From Pseudoalteromonas amylolytica (GTDB taxonomy: Bacteria > Pseudomonadota > Gammaproteobacteria > Enterobacterales > Alteromonadaceae), in the NCBI RefSeq assembly GCF_001854605.1, contig NZ_MKJU01000006.1, forward strand, positions 186,001 through 250,000: a DNA stretch of 64,000 bases, given 5' to 3'. Each line of letters opens with the position of its first letter. Position 1 is the stretch's first letter. The position numbers were made by a program, and so were the translations under genes. Positions 29,326 through 36,936 of the stretch are shown one piece after another. The notes below the pieces were generated by a model that was given only the letters and a program-made list of their open reading frames with translations, was not told the origin of the DNA and searched no databases.

Positions 29326-29730
29326 ATGAAGAAGTTAAGAACTAATAAGGGCTTTACGCTTGTAGAGTTATTAATTGTAATGGTAATACTTGGCCTACTG
29401 GCTTCAGTTGTGGCGCCTCGTATGTTCAGTAAAGTCAGCACAGCTAGAGAAGGGACAGCCAAAGCGCAAATGCAAGTATTATCCACCGCTTTGGACTCGT
29501 ACCGATTAGACATAGGCTACTATCCAAAAGAGCTGAATGAATTACTACAAAGCAACCACCAAATGTGGGACGGTCCGTATTTTCCTAAACAAATTCCGAA
29601 CGACCCGTGGGGCAACCCGTATAGCTACAAAGCCATTAGTGAAGATGGCACAGAGAAATTTGAGCTAAAGAGCTTGGGGAGAGATGGTAAACCTGGCGGT
29701 GAAGGTGAAGATGCAGACGTGGAACTCTAA
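29326..29730 (+). CDS. gspG: GspG-like major pseudopilin
   Basis: Major pseudopilin that polymerises into the type II secretion pseudopilus. The prepilin peptidase site is KG-FTLVELL with Glu5, followed by a hydrophobic helix. Downstream the GspG-specific sequence DPWGNPY and a C-terminal acidic, Gly-rich calcium loop (GRDGKPGGEGEDAD) are present. An upstream ATG (29314) would add four residues; 29326 has GAG at suitable distance and gives a usual nine-residue leader (134 residues in total). First gene of an eleven-gene operon; it overlaps gspE by 20 bp. Confidence 0.88.
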   Translation: MKKLRTNKGFTLVELLIVMVILGLLASVVAPRMFSKVSTAREGTAKAQMQVLSTALDSYRLDIGYYPKELNELLQSNHQMWDGPYFPKQIPNDPWGNPYSYKAISEDGTEKFELKSLGRDGKPGGEGEDADVEL

Positions 29731-31378
29731 AGTTCATGCATATATTGCACAAAAGCAAATATTAAACCATGACAGATTGCAGCAACTAGCTGATTTTGAA
29801 AAAGACGAGCAATCCAACTTAGAACTGATTTTGTTAAATTCAGGTTGGATTGATGAGGACCAGCTGCGAGATATGTATTGTCAGCTTTTAAACTGCGGTA
29901 CGTGGGAGCAAGGGCTAGATACATCTAAAGAGTTTATTGAGCACTTAAAATCAACCAATGTTGAGTTGTTGTTAGCCCATAACATGGTGCCTGTGTTTAT
30001 TGATAGTACACAAATTGATATCGCTTTCTCAAACCCTCATGGTAAAGAAGCGCTCGATTACTTGCGTTTTATTCCACAAAACAAAAGATTCTTTGCAGTT
30101 TCTGCCAAAGAACTGGAATTACTAGGCGAACAATGTAGAGCGCTACTTAGCGATGTACCAGATGTGCCCATTTCCACGGATAATCTCAGTGCGCTTAAAG
30201 AGCTTGCGCTTGGGGCTCCGACGGTTAACTTGGTTAATAGCCTTATAAATAAAGGGGTTAAGCTGGGTGCATCCGACTTACATATTGAGCCTGTCAATGG
30301 CAAATATCGCGCTAGATATCGAATAGACGGTATATTAAAAGAGGCGGACCCAATACCTCATAACTTACAGTTGGCTGTTATTTCAAGAATTAAAATTTTG
30401 TCGGGAATGGACATCGCTGAGAAGAGGCGACCTCAAGATGGCAAAATCGAGATGAAAGCCGGTACTACGGACTTGGATATTCGATGCTCAACACTGCCTC
30501 TTGGTATGGGCGAAAGTGTTGTTATGCGTTTTCTCATTAAAAACGCAGTTAAGTTTGACTTGAAAAGGCTTGGTTATTCTGAAGACTTAGTAGAAAAAAT
30601 AAATCAGGATTTAAAAAGAACATCAGGTGTTATTCTGATGACAGGGCCAACCGGCTCGGGTAAAACGACTTCTCTTTACTCTTTTTTAAACCAAATAAAT
30701 CGTCCGGATATTAAAATCGTTACGTTAGAAGACCCGATTGAGTATCAGCTACCAGGCATAAACCAAGTACAAGTGAACGCTGAAATTGGCTATGACTTCT
30801 CAGCAGGTTTGCGCAGCATTGTTCGTCAAGACCCTGATGTTATCATGGTGGGTGAAATACGAGACAATGAAACGGCCAAAATCGCTTTGCAATCAGCATT
30901 AACTGGACACCTAGTGTTTAGCACGGTGCATACCAATGATGCACCATCGGCATATACACGTTTAATGGACTTGGGCATACAAGAGTATCTGCTAAATGCG
31001 GGCTTAGTCTCAATCATGGCTCAGCGCTTAGCTCGAACTTTGTGTGAACATTGCAAGCAGCCGCTTAGCGAGCTTGAAACGCGGGATTTATACAATAAGT
31101 ACGCGTTATCTGAGTTGACCGCAGGTGAAATTGCGCCGCTCTATCAAGCTGTAGGCTGTGAGAAGTGTGAGAATACTGGCTATTCTGGTCGAGTGGCATT
31201 TTTAGAGTACCTGCCATGTGATGGGGACGTTAAAAAGCTCGCAAAAGATGAGCGCCTGCTAGATAACCTATATGAACTGATGCGTGAGAAAAAGCTACGC
31301 TCTCTCAAACAGGATGGCTTTTTGAAGGCGGTAACTGGGCAAACAACCATTGAAGAAGTCTTGAGGGTAGCTGGGTGA
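29711..31378 (+). CDS. gspE: GspE-like type II secretion ATPase
   Basis: Cytoplasmic hexameric ATPase that powers pseudopilus assembly. The 555 residues contain an N1E-like N-terminal domain, ASDLHIEP, Walker A GPTGSGKTT near residue 313, the Asp box and Walker B (PDVIMVGEIRD), the His box (LVFSTVHTND), and a tetracysteine zinc domain (CEHC about residue 445 and CEKC about 484). ATG 29711 lies within the gspG end and has a GGTGAAG upstream. Similar ATPases serve type IV pili, but neighbours F-H-I-J-K-D and the GspG motifs favour a type II system. Confidence 0.92.
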   Translation: MQTWNSKVHAYIAQKQILNHDRLQQLADFEKDEQSNLELILLNSGWIDEDQLRDMYCQLLNCGTWEQGLDTSKEFIEHLKSTNVELLLAHNMVPVFIDSTQIDIAFSNPHGKEALDYLRFIPQNKRFFAVSAKELELLGEQCRALLSDVPDVPISTDNLSALKELALGAPTVNLVNSLINKGVKLGASDLHIEPVNGKYRARYRIDGILKEADPIPHNLQLAVISRIKILSGMDIAEKRRPQDGKIEMKAGTTDLDIRCSTLPLGMGESVVMRFLIKNAVKFDLKRLGYSEDLVEKINQDLKRTSGVILMTGPTGSGKTTSLYSFLNQINRPDIKIVTLEDPIEYQLPGINQVQVNAEIGYDFSAGLRSIVRQDPDVIMVGEIRDNETAKIALQSALTGHLVFSTVHTNDAPSAYTRLMDLGIQEYLLNAGLVSIMAQRLARTLCEHCKQPLSELETRDLYNKYALSELTAGEIAPLYQAVGCEKCENTGYSGRVAFLEYLPCDGDVKKLAKDERLLDNLYELMREKKLRSLKQDGFLKAVTGQTTIEEVLRVAG

Positions 31379-32565
31379 GTCAGGTATTTAAATACAAGGC
31401 TTGTAATGCCAGTGGTGAAGTTGAACGGGGTGAGATCACTGCTGAAAATGAAGCTGCAGCGCATAGCGCACTGACGTCAAGAAACTTGTTAATTCTAGAG
31501 CTTAAGCAAGATAGCGCGAGGGCTATACGTAAAAGAGTATCCTTAAATGAACTTGAGCAGTCAACGAGTCAGTTATCGACTTTATTGCATAATGGTCTGC
31601 GTGTTGATAAAGCCCTGGAAGTATTAGCGCAATCAAACAGAAACTCAGCTCTAGGACAAGTTTGGTCTTTGGTATTGAATGAGATTAAGCAAGGGGCGGT
31701 GCTTAGCGATGCCTTGGCGAGCCGGCCTGATATCTTTTCTACTTTGTATATCGAAATGGTACGAATCGGTGAAGCAACGGGCAATCTACCACAAGTTTTT
31801 GCGAGGCTTAGCCAAAACCTTGAGTTCCAGAGCGCGCTGCGCAGTAAAGTGATTCAAGCCTCAACATACCCGCTGTTCATTCTGGTTGTATGCCTTACTG
31901 CTATTTGGGCTATTTTTAACTTTGTTATTCCTAGTATGTCATCGATGTTTGACAATGGTGCTGCGGTACCACAGTACACACAATTGTTGTTGGATATGTC
32001 CAGCTGGGTGCAAAACTATCAAGTGCATTTATTGGTCAGCATATTGTTAGCTGGGGTTGGGCTATATAGTGCGCTGCAAAAAGCTTCGTTAAGGGCCGCT
32101 TTATTTGCTAGTGTTATAAAATTTCCCATCGTAAAGCAAATAGTCAATCACTCAGATCGCATTAAATTCTCGACAGCATTGCAGTTGACGTTGGAAAGTG
32201 GAGTGAGTTTGTCAGACAGCTTAGAGCTGGCTATGCAGACCGTTGCAAACCCCAATTTACAGGCAAAATTAGGCAAAGTCGCAACCGTTGTCAGTAGTGG
32301 CGGAGTGCTTAGCCATGAACTTAAACACTTGGGGCTATATGATGAGGTTGCAGTTTCACTTGTAACGGTAGGTGAGGAAAGTGGTAGTCTTGCAAGCTCT
32401 TTTAACGAGATTGCTAAACGTTCGCGGAACAGTTTTGAAAGTTGGCTGACAAAATTTACAGCACTGTTAGAACCTTTACTCATTCTCATAATGGGTGGTG
32501 TTGTTGGGTCGGTTGTGATTATCATGCTACTTAGTATAGTGTCTATGAATGATGTCTCCTTCTAA
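31375..32565 (+). CDS. gspF: GspF-like inner-membrane platform protein
   Basis: Polytopic platform protein of type II secretion. The 396 residues have two homologous cytoplasmic GspF domains, each followed by membrane segments near residues 165-190, 212-230 and 365-390. ERGEITAENEAAA at the N-terminus and the two domain repeats (LLHNGLRVDKALEVLA; LESGVSLSDSLELA) are typical. The start is GTG overlapping the gspE TGA by four bases. Confidence 0.9.
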   Translation: MSQVFKYKACNASGEVERGEITAENEAAAHSALTSRNLLILELKQDSARAIRKRVSLNELEQSTSQLSTLLHNGLRVDKALEVLAQSNRNSALGQVWSLVLNEIKQGAVLSDALASRPDIFSTLYIEMVRIGEATGNLPQVFARLSQNLEFQSALRSKVIQASTYPLFILVVCLTAIWAIFNFVIPSMSSMFDNGAAVPQYTQLLLDMSSWVQNYQVHLLVSILLAGVGLYSALQKASLRAALFASVIKFPIVKQIVNHSDRIKFSTALQLTLESGVSLSDSLELAMQTVANPNLQAKLGKVATVVSSGGVLSHELKHLGLYDEVAVSLVTVGEESGSLASSFNEIAKRSRNSFESWLTKFTALLEPLLILIMGGVVGSVVIIMLLSIVSMNDVSF

Positions 32566-33052
32566 GCATTCTGGCTTTACACTCGTAGAGCTTTTAATTG
32601 TGATAGTGTTAATCGGTTTAACCAGCTCTGTAGTACTACCTAATATGTGGAAGCAGTTTGAGCAAGTAAAACGTTACTCCGAAAAGCAGCAGCTGACGTC
32701 TTTGCTGCATTATGCCAAACAATACGCGGTGTATTCAGGCAAGAGGCTGGAGATTAAAGTCGCTGAAAACTCAATCGAAGTGCGAGAAGTCAAAATCTCG
32801 GCTCAGCAAAACATACCTCAAAACACAGAGATGGCACCTAAGGCTTTCGATGAGTTTATAAATACACCAAAGCAAGACAGCGAAAATGAGCAAGATGTGG
32901 AAGGTGTCAAACCCTTAAAGCTTATCTCATTTGCTTATATCGGTTTTGAGAAAGAGGCAACTGTTGAAGTATCATCAAAAACTTACTTTCTTGATAAGAG
33001 TATCACCTTTGTCCATATGAATAGCCAGCAACGTGAAACCATTCAGTTTTAA
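32549..33052 (+). CDS. gspH: GspH-like minor pseudopilin
   Basis: A 167-residue pseudopilin with SG-FTLVELLIVIVLIGL, the processing site and Glu5 present, then a C-terminal domain with beta structure like GspH/FimT. It overlaps gspF by 17 bp and gspI by 20 bp. Two adjacent ATGs (32549 and 32552) could serve as start. GspH is assigned by size and position; sequence outside the N-terminal helix is not distinctive. Confidence 0.75.
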   Translation: MMSPSKHSGFTLVELLIVIVLIGLTSSVVLPNMWKQFEQVKRYSEKQQLTSLLHYAKQYAVYSGKRLEIKVAENSIEVREVKISAQQNIPQNTEMAPKAFDEFINTPKQDSENEQDVEGVKPLKLISFAYIGFEKEATVEVSSKTYFLDKSITFVHMNSQQRETIQF

Positions 33053-33458
33053 TAATCAAAAGGGCATGACCCTGATAGAGGTATTGATCGCATCAGTGAT
33101 CTTGTTTATCTCTATTAGTGCTATTAGCTATGTATCCAAAGCGATGCTGCTTAATGAAATGCGTCTATCCAGAGCAACTGAACGTGCTTTTGTTTTTGAG
33201 TATATTCAAGATGAGGTAAGTTATCGCTTCGAATACGAGCGACAGCGCGAGGGGGAATATCAATTTGCGGGCTCTACCTATTTTTGGCAGGTAGAGGTGT
33301 TATCGGAAAAACCTGTGATGACAGAACTCGCTGCGGATGGAGAAAGCTCAGTTGCCAACGGCACGATGGTTCTATATGCAACTTCTGTCTTTTCTCAGTT
33401 GTCACCAAGCCCTAAGAAAATAGCAGAGTTTAAGAGTGTGTATTGGCGTGAACAATGA
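33033..33458 (+). CDS. gspI: GspI-like minor pseudopilin
   Basis: A 141-residue pseudopilin with KG-MTLIEVLIAS: Met instead of Phe at +1 and Glu5, which is typical of GspI. The start GTG lies within gspH. In known systems GspI forms the tip complex with GspJ and GspK, both of which follow here, and it ends overlapping gspJ by 11 bp. Confidence 0.8.
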   Translation: MKPFSFNNQKGMTLIEVLIASVILFISISAISYVSKAMLLNEMRLSRATERAFVFEYIQDEVSYRFEYERQREGEYQFAGSTYFWQVEVLSEKPVMTELAADGESSVANGTMVLYATSVFSQLSPSPKKIAEFKSVYWREQ

Positions 33459-34128
33459 TAAAGCAAAGGGTTTCACCCTAGTTGAAGTTTTGATCGCAAT
33501 GACGATTTTTTCTATGGTCATAGCTCTAGCAGTAATGAGTTATCGCTTTTCATTGCAGCAGCTTACCAAAGAGCAGACGAATCATAATGTTGAACAACTC
33601 TCTAAAGTAAAACTCGTAAACCGTGCGATTCGCGCAGCGACTCCTTACGGTTACCGCAAGGAACTGAGAGAGAACGTGCCTTTTTTTGTAGGTACTCGTA
33701 ACAGCTTTAGCTTTGTCAATCGTTCACCCATACTTATCTCTTCACCTGTAAGCATTGCGACTTTGTATCTAAGTGGGAAAGAAATACGCTACTGTGAGGC
33801 TCCTTTTGGCTCCGTTTCATTAGAGCACTATCGTTTTAACCGTGACGACTGTGAGCAACACCTGACCTTTATGAGCGTTAGCAAAGCTAACTTTGAATAT
33901 TATGCTTGGAAAGATTGGCTGGAGCTGAGCAATTATTATTCCCCCTACTTTAATATTGCAACAAAACCTAAGCCGCGTTGGAGCGCAAACTTTGATGCAT
34001 CAGAGCGTCGTATTATGCCAATTTTTGTCAGGCTAAATGTAAGCCAAGAAACCAAAGAGCAAGAGGAACAGCTTATATACAAGTTGATGCGTGTACCTCC
34101 TTCATTGTTTGGAGTTTCCAGTGAGTAA
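33448..34128 (+). CDS. gspJ: GspJ-like minor pseudopilin
   Basis: A 226-residue pseudopilin with KG-FTLVEVLIAM, Glu5 and a long beta-rich C-terminal domain, the normal size for GspJ. GTG 33448 gives a compact eight-residue leader; an in-frame GTG 12 bases upstream is the alternative. It overlaps both gspI and gspK, so the tip-complex genes are coupled. Confidence 0.8.
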   Translation: MNNDKAKGFTLVEVLIAMTIFSMVIALAVMSYRFSLQQLTKEQTNHNVEQLSKVKLVNRAIRAATPYGYRKELRENVPFFVGTRNSFSFVNRSPILISSPVSIATLYLSGKEIRYCEAPFGSVSLEHYRFNRDDCEQHLTFMSVSKANFEYYAWKDWLELSNYYSPYFNIATKPKPRWSANFDASERRIMPIFVRLNVSQETKEQEEQLIYKLMRVPPSLFGVSSE

Positions 34129-34960
34129 CTATCCATCAAAAAATCAAGGCGCAGCACTGTTGCTGGTATTAATGATTGCCGCGGTGATGGCGAGTATCAT
34201 GATCTATATGTCTGAAAAAGGCGCTAATTCAGCTCGAATGGCTAACCTGATCAAACAACATAGTCAAGCTAAGCTAAGAGTAGATAGCGCACAAGCAGAA
34301 CTCATCAACGAACTGATGACCACATCACTTGGTATTCTTGGGCCAAATGGTAGTTACAATGGTATTAAGCCTGAAAACCCATCGGTAACAAATTTTGTCG
34401 GTGAGCCAACTCATCGAGATAGGCTAACCGTTACAGTCCAAGATGTTAGTGGTTTAGTGTCGATATCTCCAATGAACGAAAAAGCGTTTGAAAGACTACT
34501 CAGACACTATGGGGCATCATCGGACGATGTGATCCGGATTCAAGACCGAGTTGATGATTGGCAAGATGCAGACGGCTTACGCCGAATTGAGGGCGCCGAA
34601 AAAGGGGACTATCTGCAAACTTACCTTCCAGCCAATACTGATATACAGATGATCGAGGAACTCAGGTACATCCTTGAAAACGACAGCCTATATGAACAGA
34701 TTCAGCCTTTCTTAATGGTTGGTAGCTACCCTGATATTGTTCGACAATTTACACCTAAATCTTTATACTCTGCCTTTGGTTTTGAGGGTAAGGTATCGGA
34801 ACAAAGTAATGTTGAAGGCGTCGAAAGCCCGCTATCCAGTGGTAAACTTTTAATTCAAATTTCTCACAACGAAGCAGTAATGTACTCAAAGCGGTTCATC
34901 TTTGAAAGAGGGATTGGTTTTCGACCATATTTTATAAGTAATGAGCAAATAGTGGACTAG
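34121..34960 (+). CDS. gspK: GspK-like pseudopilus tip protein
   Basis: A 279-residue tip pseudopilin with QG-AALLLVLMIAAVMAS; lack of Glu5 is characteristic of GspK. The large alpha domain has the usual calcium-region-like DRVDDWQDADGLRR and the helix-hairpin PMNEKAFERLL. GTG 34121 is preceded by GGAG at six bases. The frame extends further upstream inside gspJ but without a ribosome site. Slightly shorter than typical GspK (about 320). Confidence 0.85.
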   Translation: MSNYPSKNQGAALLLVLMIAAVMASIMIYMSEKGANSARMANLIKQHSQAKLRVDSAQAELINELMTTSLGILGPNGSYNGIKPENPSVTNFVGEPTHRDRLTVTVQDVSGLVSISPMNEKAFERLLRHYGASSDDVIRIQDRVDDWQDADGLRRIEGAEKGDYLQTYLPANTDIQMIEELRYILENDSLYEQIQPFLMVGSYPDIVRQFTPKSLYSAFGFEGKVSEQSNVEGVESPLSSGKLLIQISHNEAVMYSKRFIFERGIGFRPYFISNEQIVD

Positions 34961-34966
34961 TTCATA

Positions 34967-35920
34967 ATGTTGGCTAATCGAAATATAAACGACGCATCTG
35001 AGTACGTGGTGCATAAAAAGTTCTTTTTGAATCGTCACAAAGAGCTTGTGGAAGTACAAAATCATGCGCCAAAAATAAAGCTCGCTGAAGCGTGTGTTAT
35101 TGATCGAGATTTATTCTGGGCGACCACAAGGCACTACCCAAAGTCATCTCTCAAAGAGGTCTTCAATATTGTTAAAGCACAAAGCAAAGAATTGCCACCT
35201 TTCGAGGGGATGTTTTTATGGCGCGCTAGGGATTTGGGGGCTGCACAATTCAGCATCGATTATTTCGTTATCCCAAAAGAGAACTTTGAACTGATCCCTG
35301 ACTCATGTCAGTTTGTGTTACCCCTTTATAACGATACCGATGAGCAAACACAGTGGCCACTGACATTGTCTTATGCTAGTGATGACTCTCATGATCTCAA
35401 AAAGGCCCCGATTCCTTGGCTAGATTTGATTGGGCTAAGAATCACCAGAGAGAAAACTAAGTCACAGCAACGCTTGTCAACAACTCGATTGATGTATGGC
35501 TTGCTGGCAACAGGTGTATTTACCGTTGCTACTCTATCTGGTTATATTTATTGGACCCAAATGAATTTACAGTCGGCGAAGACGCAGAACCAAGTGCTGG
35601 TTAATGAGTCTTTGGAGATGCGCCAAAAGTATAATCGTGAGGTTACATCTGTTACTCAGTTGCAGACATTTTTGCAGCAGAACCCGAATGTTCTAGCTCG
35701 GCTCGCACGTCTTAATTTGAACTCGCAAGGTGTCATTTTTGACAGAGTGACAGTGAACCCTAAAGGAGTTGAACTTCGAGGCGTGACAGATCAATCAGCT
35801 ACGGATTTGCTAAAACAAATTGTTGCGTCAGATGTAATAAAAGAAGCGAAATTCTCAGGTCCGGTAGTGAAACAGAAAACGGGCGGAGAAGGCTTTACAA
35901 TTGAAGTGGAGTGGCTGTGA
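34967..35920 (+). CDS. GspL-like assembly platform protein (short, divergent)
   Basis: A 317-residue bitopic protein: about 175 cytoplasmic residues, a membrane segment near residues 180-200 (YGLLATGVFTVATLSGYIYW), then a short coiled coil and a ferredoxin-like periplasmic domain (VTVNPKGVELRGV). This is the architecture of GspL, or PilM-PilN fused, which connects GspE to the platform. The cytoplasmic part is shorter and diverged from canonical GspL (about 400 residues). Assignment rests on topology and position between gspK and a GspM-like gene. Confidence 0.65.
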   Translation: MLANRNINDASEYVVHKKFFLNRHKELVEVQNHAPKIKLAEACVIDRDLFWATTRHYPKSSLKEVFNIVKAQSKELPPFEGMFLWRARDLGAAQFSIDYFVIPKENFELIPDSCQFVLPLYNDTDEQTQWPLTLSYASDDSHDLKKAPIPWLDLIGLRITREKTKSQQRLSTTRLMYGLLATGVFTVATLSGYIYWTQMNLQSAKTQNQVLVNESLEMRQKYNREVTSVTQLQTFLQQNPNVLARLARLNLNSQGVIFDRVTVNPKGVELRGVTDQSATDLLKQIVASDVIKEAKFSGPVVKQKTGGEGFTIEVEWL

Positions 35921-36459
35921 ACTCAAGAGAAGAAATACTAAAAAAGTGGGGGGGCGCAGCGATTGCTCTGCTTGTGTCGCTGGAGTTTGTTGTGTTCCCT
36001 TGGCTGGATTGGGTTGAACACTCAAAAAACGAAATTCTCAACGCTCGTACATTTGCAGCAAAACAAAATAATGTCGCTAGCCAGTATGCAGATATAGAAA
36101 GCAAATTGGCTGAATTGAAAGAGCAAACTGCACTTTATGCTCAGTTACCAACACTGGAGAAAAATCAGGATCCAGCCTTGCTTTGGCTTGAAGTGGTTGA
36201 TGCAGCTATTGCGAGAGTGGAAGCCACGGTTAAAAATAAAGCGCCACAACGTGCTGTTGTGATCAATGACGATTACTCTGCGTTTACGGGCAGAATAAGT
36301 GCTTCGGGTGAATATAATAAAATTCTTAATCTACTGGATGAGTTGGAGAATATTTCACAAGGGAATCGTGTAAGGCAAGTATCTCTTAATCAGCATCGTG
36401 CGAAGCGCGGAGAAGTGACTGCCAATATTGAATTTGTGAGGGTGTACAGAACAAAATGA
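35917..36459 (+). CDS. GspM-like assembly platform protein
   Basis: A 180-residue bitopic protein with a membrane segment near residues 13-30, a coiled coil and a ferredoxin-like domain (AFTGRISASGEYNKILNLLDEL) like GspM/PilO. GTG 35917 overlaps the upstream TGA (GTGA), and the end overlaps the next ATG by four bases. Identified by size, topology and order. Confidence 0.65.
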   Translation: MNSREEILKKWGGAAIALLVSLEFVVFPWLDWVEHSKNEILNARTFAAKQNNVASQYADIESKLAELKEQTALYAQLPTLEKNQDPALLWLEVVDAAIARVEATVKNKAPQRAVVINDDYSAFTGRISASGEYNKILNLLDELENISQGNRVRQVSLNQHRAKRGEVTANIEFVRVYRTK

Positions 36460-36935
36460 AAAACCTTCTAATTTTATTTGGTGTGGTGATCGCCGCACTG
36501 TGCTGGATGGCACACGTAGTGATTTCATCCTACCCAGATGTTAATGACAAAGAAGTGGCACTGGCGGATATTTCTATTAAGCAGGATATGCCGCTTGATA
36601 TAACCGCATTATCTAAGAATTTAGGTGTTGAGTTTATTGCTCTGGATGCAAAAGAAGTTGATTTTCCTCAATTCTTAGAAGCAAAGTTCTCATTAAATGC
36701 GATATACACGTCGGGTGATCTTGCGGTAGCAAGAGTGAAAGTGAGCCAAAGTAACAGCAATGAAATACTGAATCTTCGAGCGGGTGACACCTTGTATCAA
36801 TACCAAGTAGTAAAGATTGACGTGAACAGCATAACACTGTCGACAAATGATAAAAATACAGAAGCTGTTCAGTTGAAAATGTTCAAGCCTCTAACAGTGT
36901 CAATCAAGACACCTGAGACTAATGGAGAAGTTTAG
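36456..36935 (+). CDS. GspC-like inner-membrane/secretin linker
   Basis: A 159-residue protein with one N-terminal membrane segment (ILFGVVIAALCWMAHVVIS), an intervening linker and an HR-like domain (LNAIYTSGDLAVARVKVSQ, then DTLYQYQVVKIDVNSITLS). HR domains of GspC or PilP contact the secretin N0 domain. It lacks a PDZ or coiled-coil C-terminus and is about half the size of canonical GspC. Placing it directly before the secretin gene, rather than first in the operon, is unusual for T2SS and recalls the pilMNOPQ order. Confidence 0.6.
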   Translation: MKNLLILFGVVIAALCWMAHVVISSYPDVNDKEVALADISIKQDMPLDITALSKNLGVEFIALDAKEVDFPQFLEAKFSLNAIYTSGDLAVARVKVSQSNSNEILNLRAGDTLYQYQVVKIDVNSITLSTNDKNTEAVQLKMFKPLTVSIKTPETNGEV

Positions 36936-36936
36936 A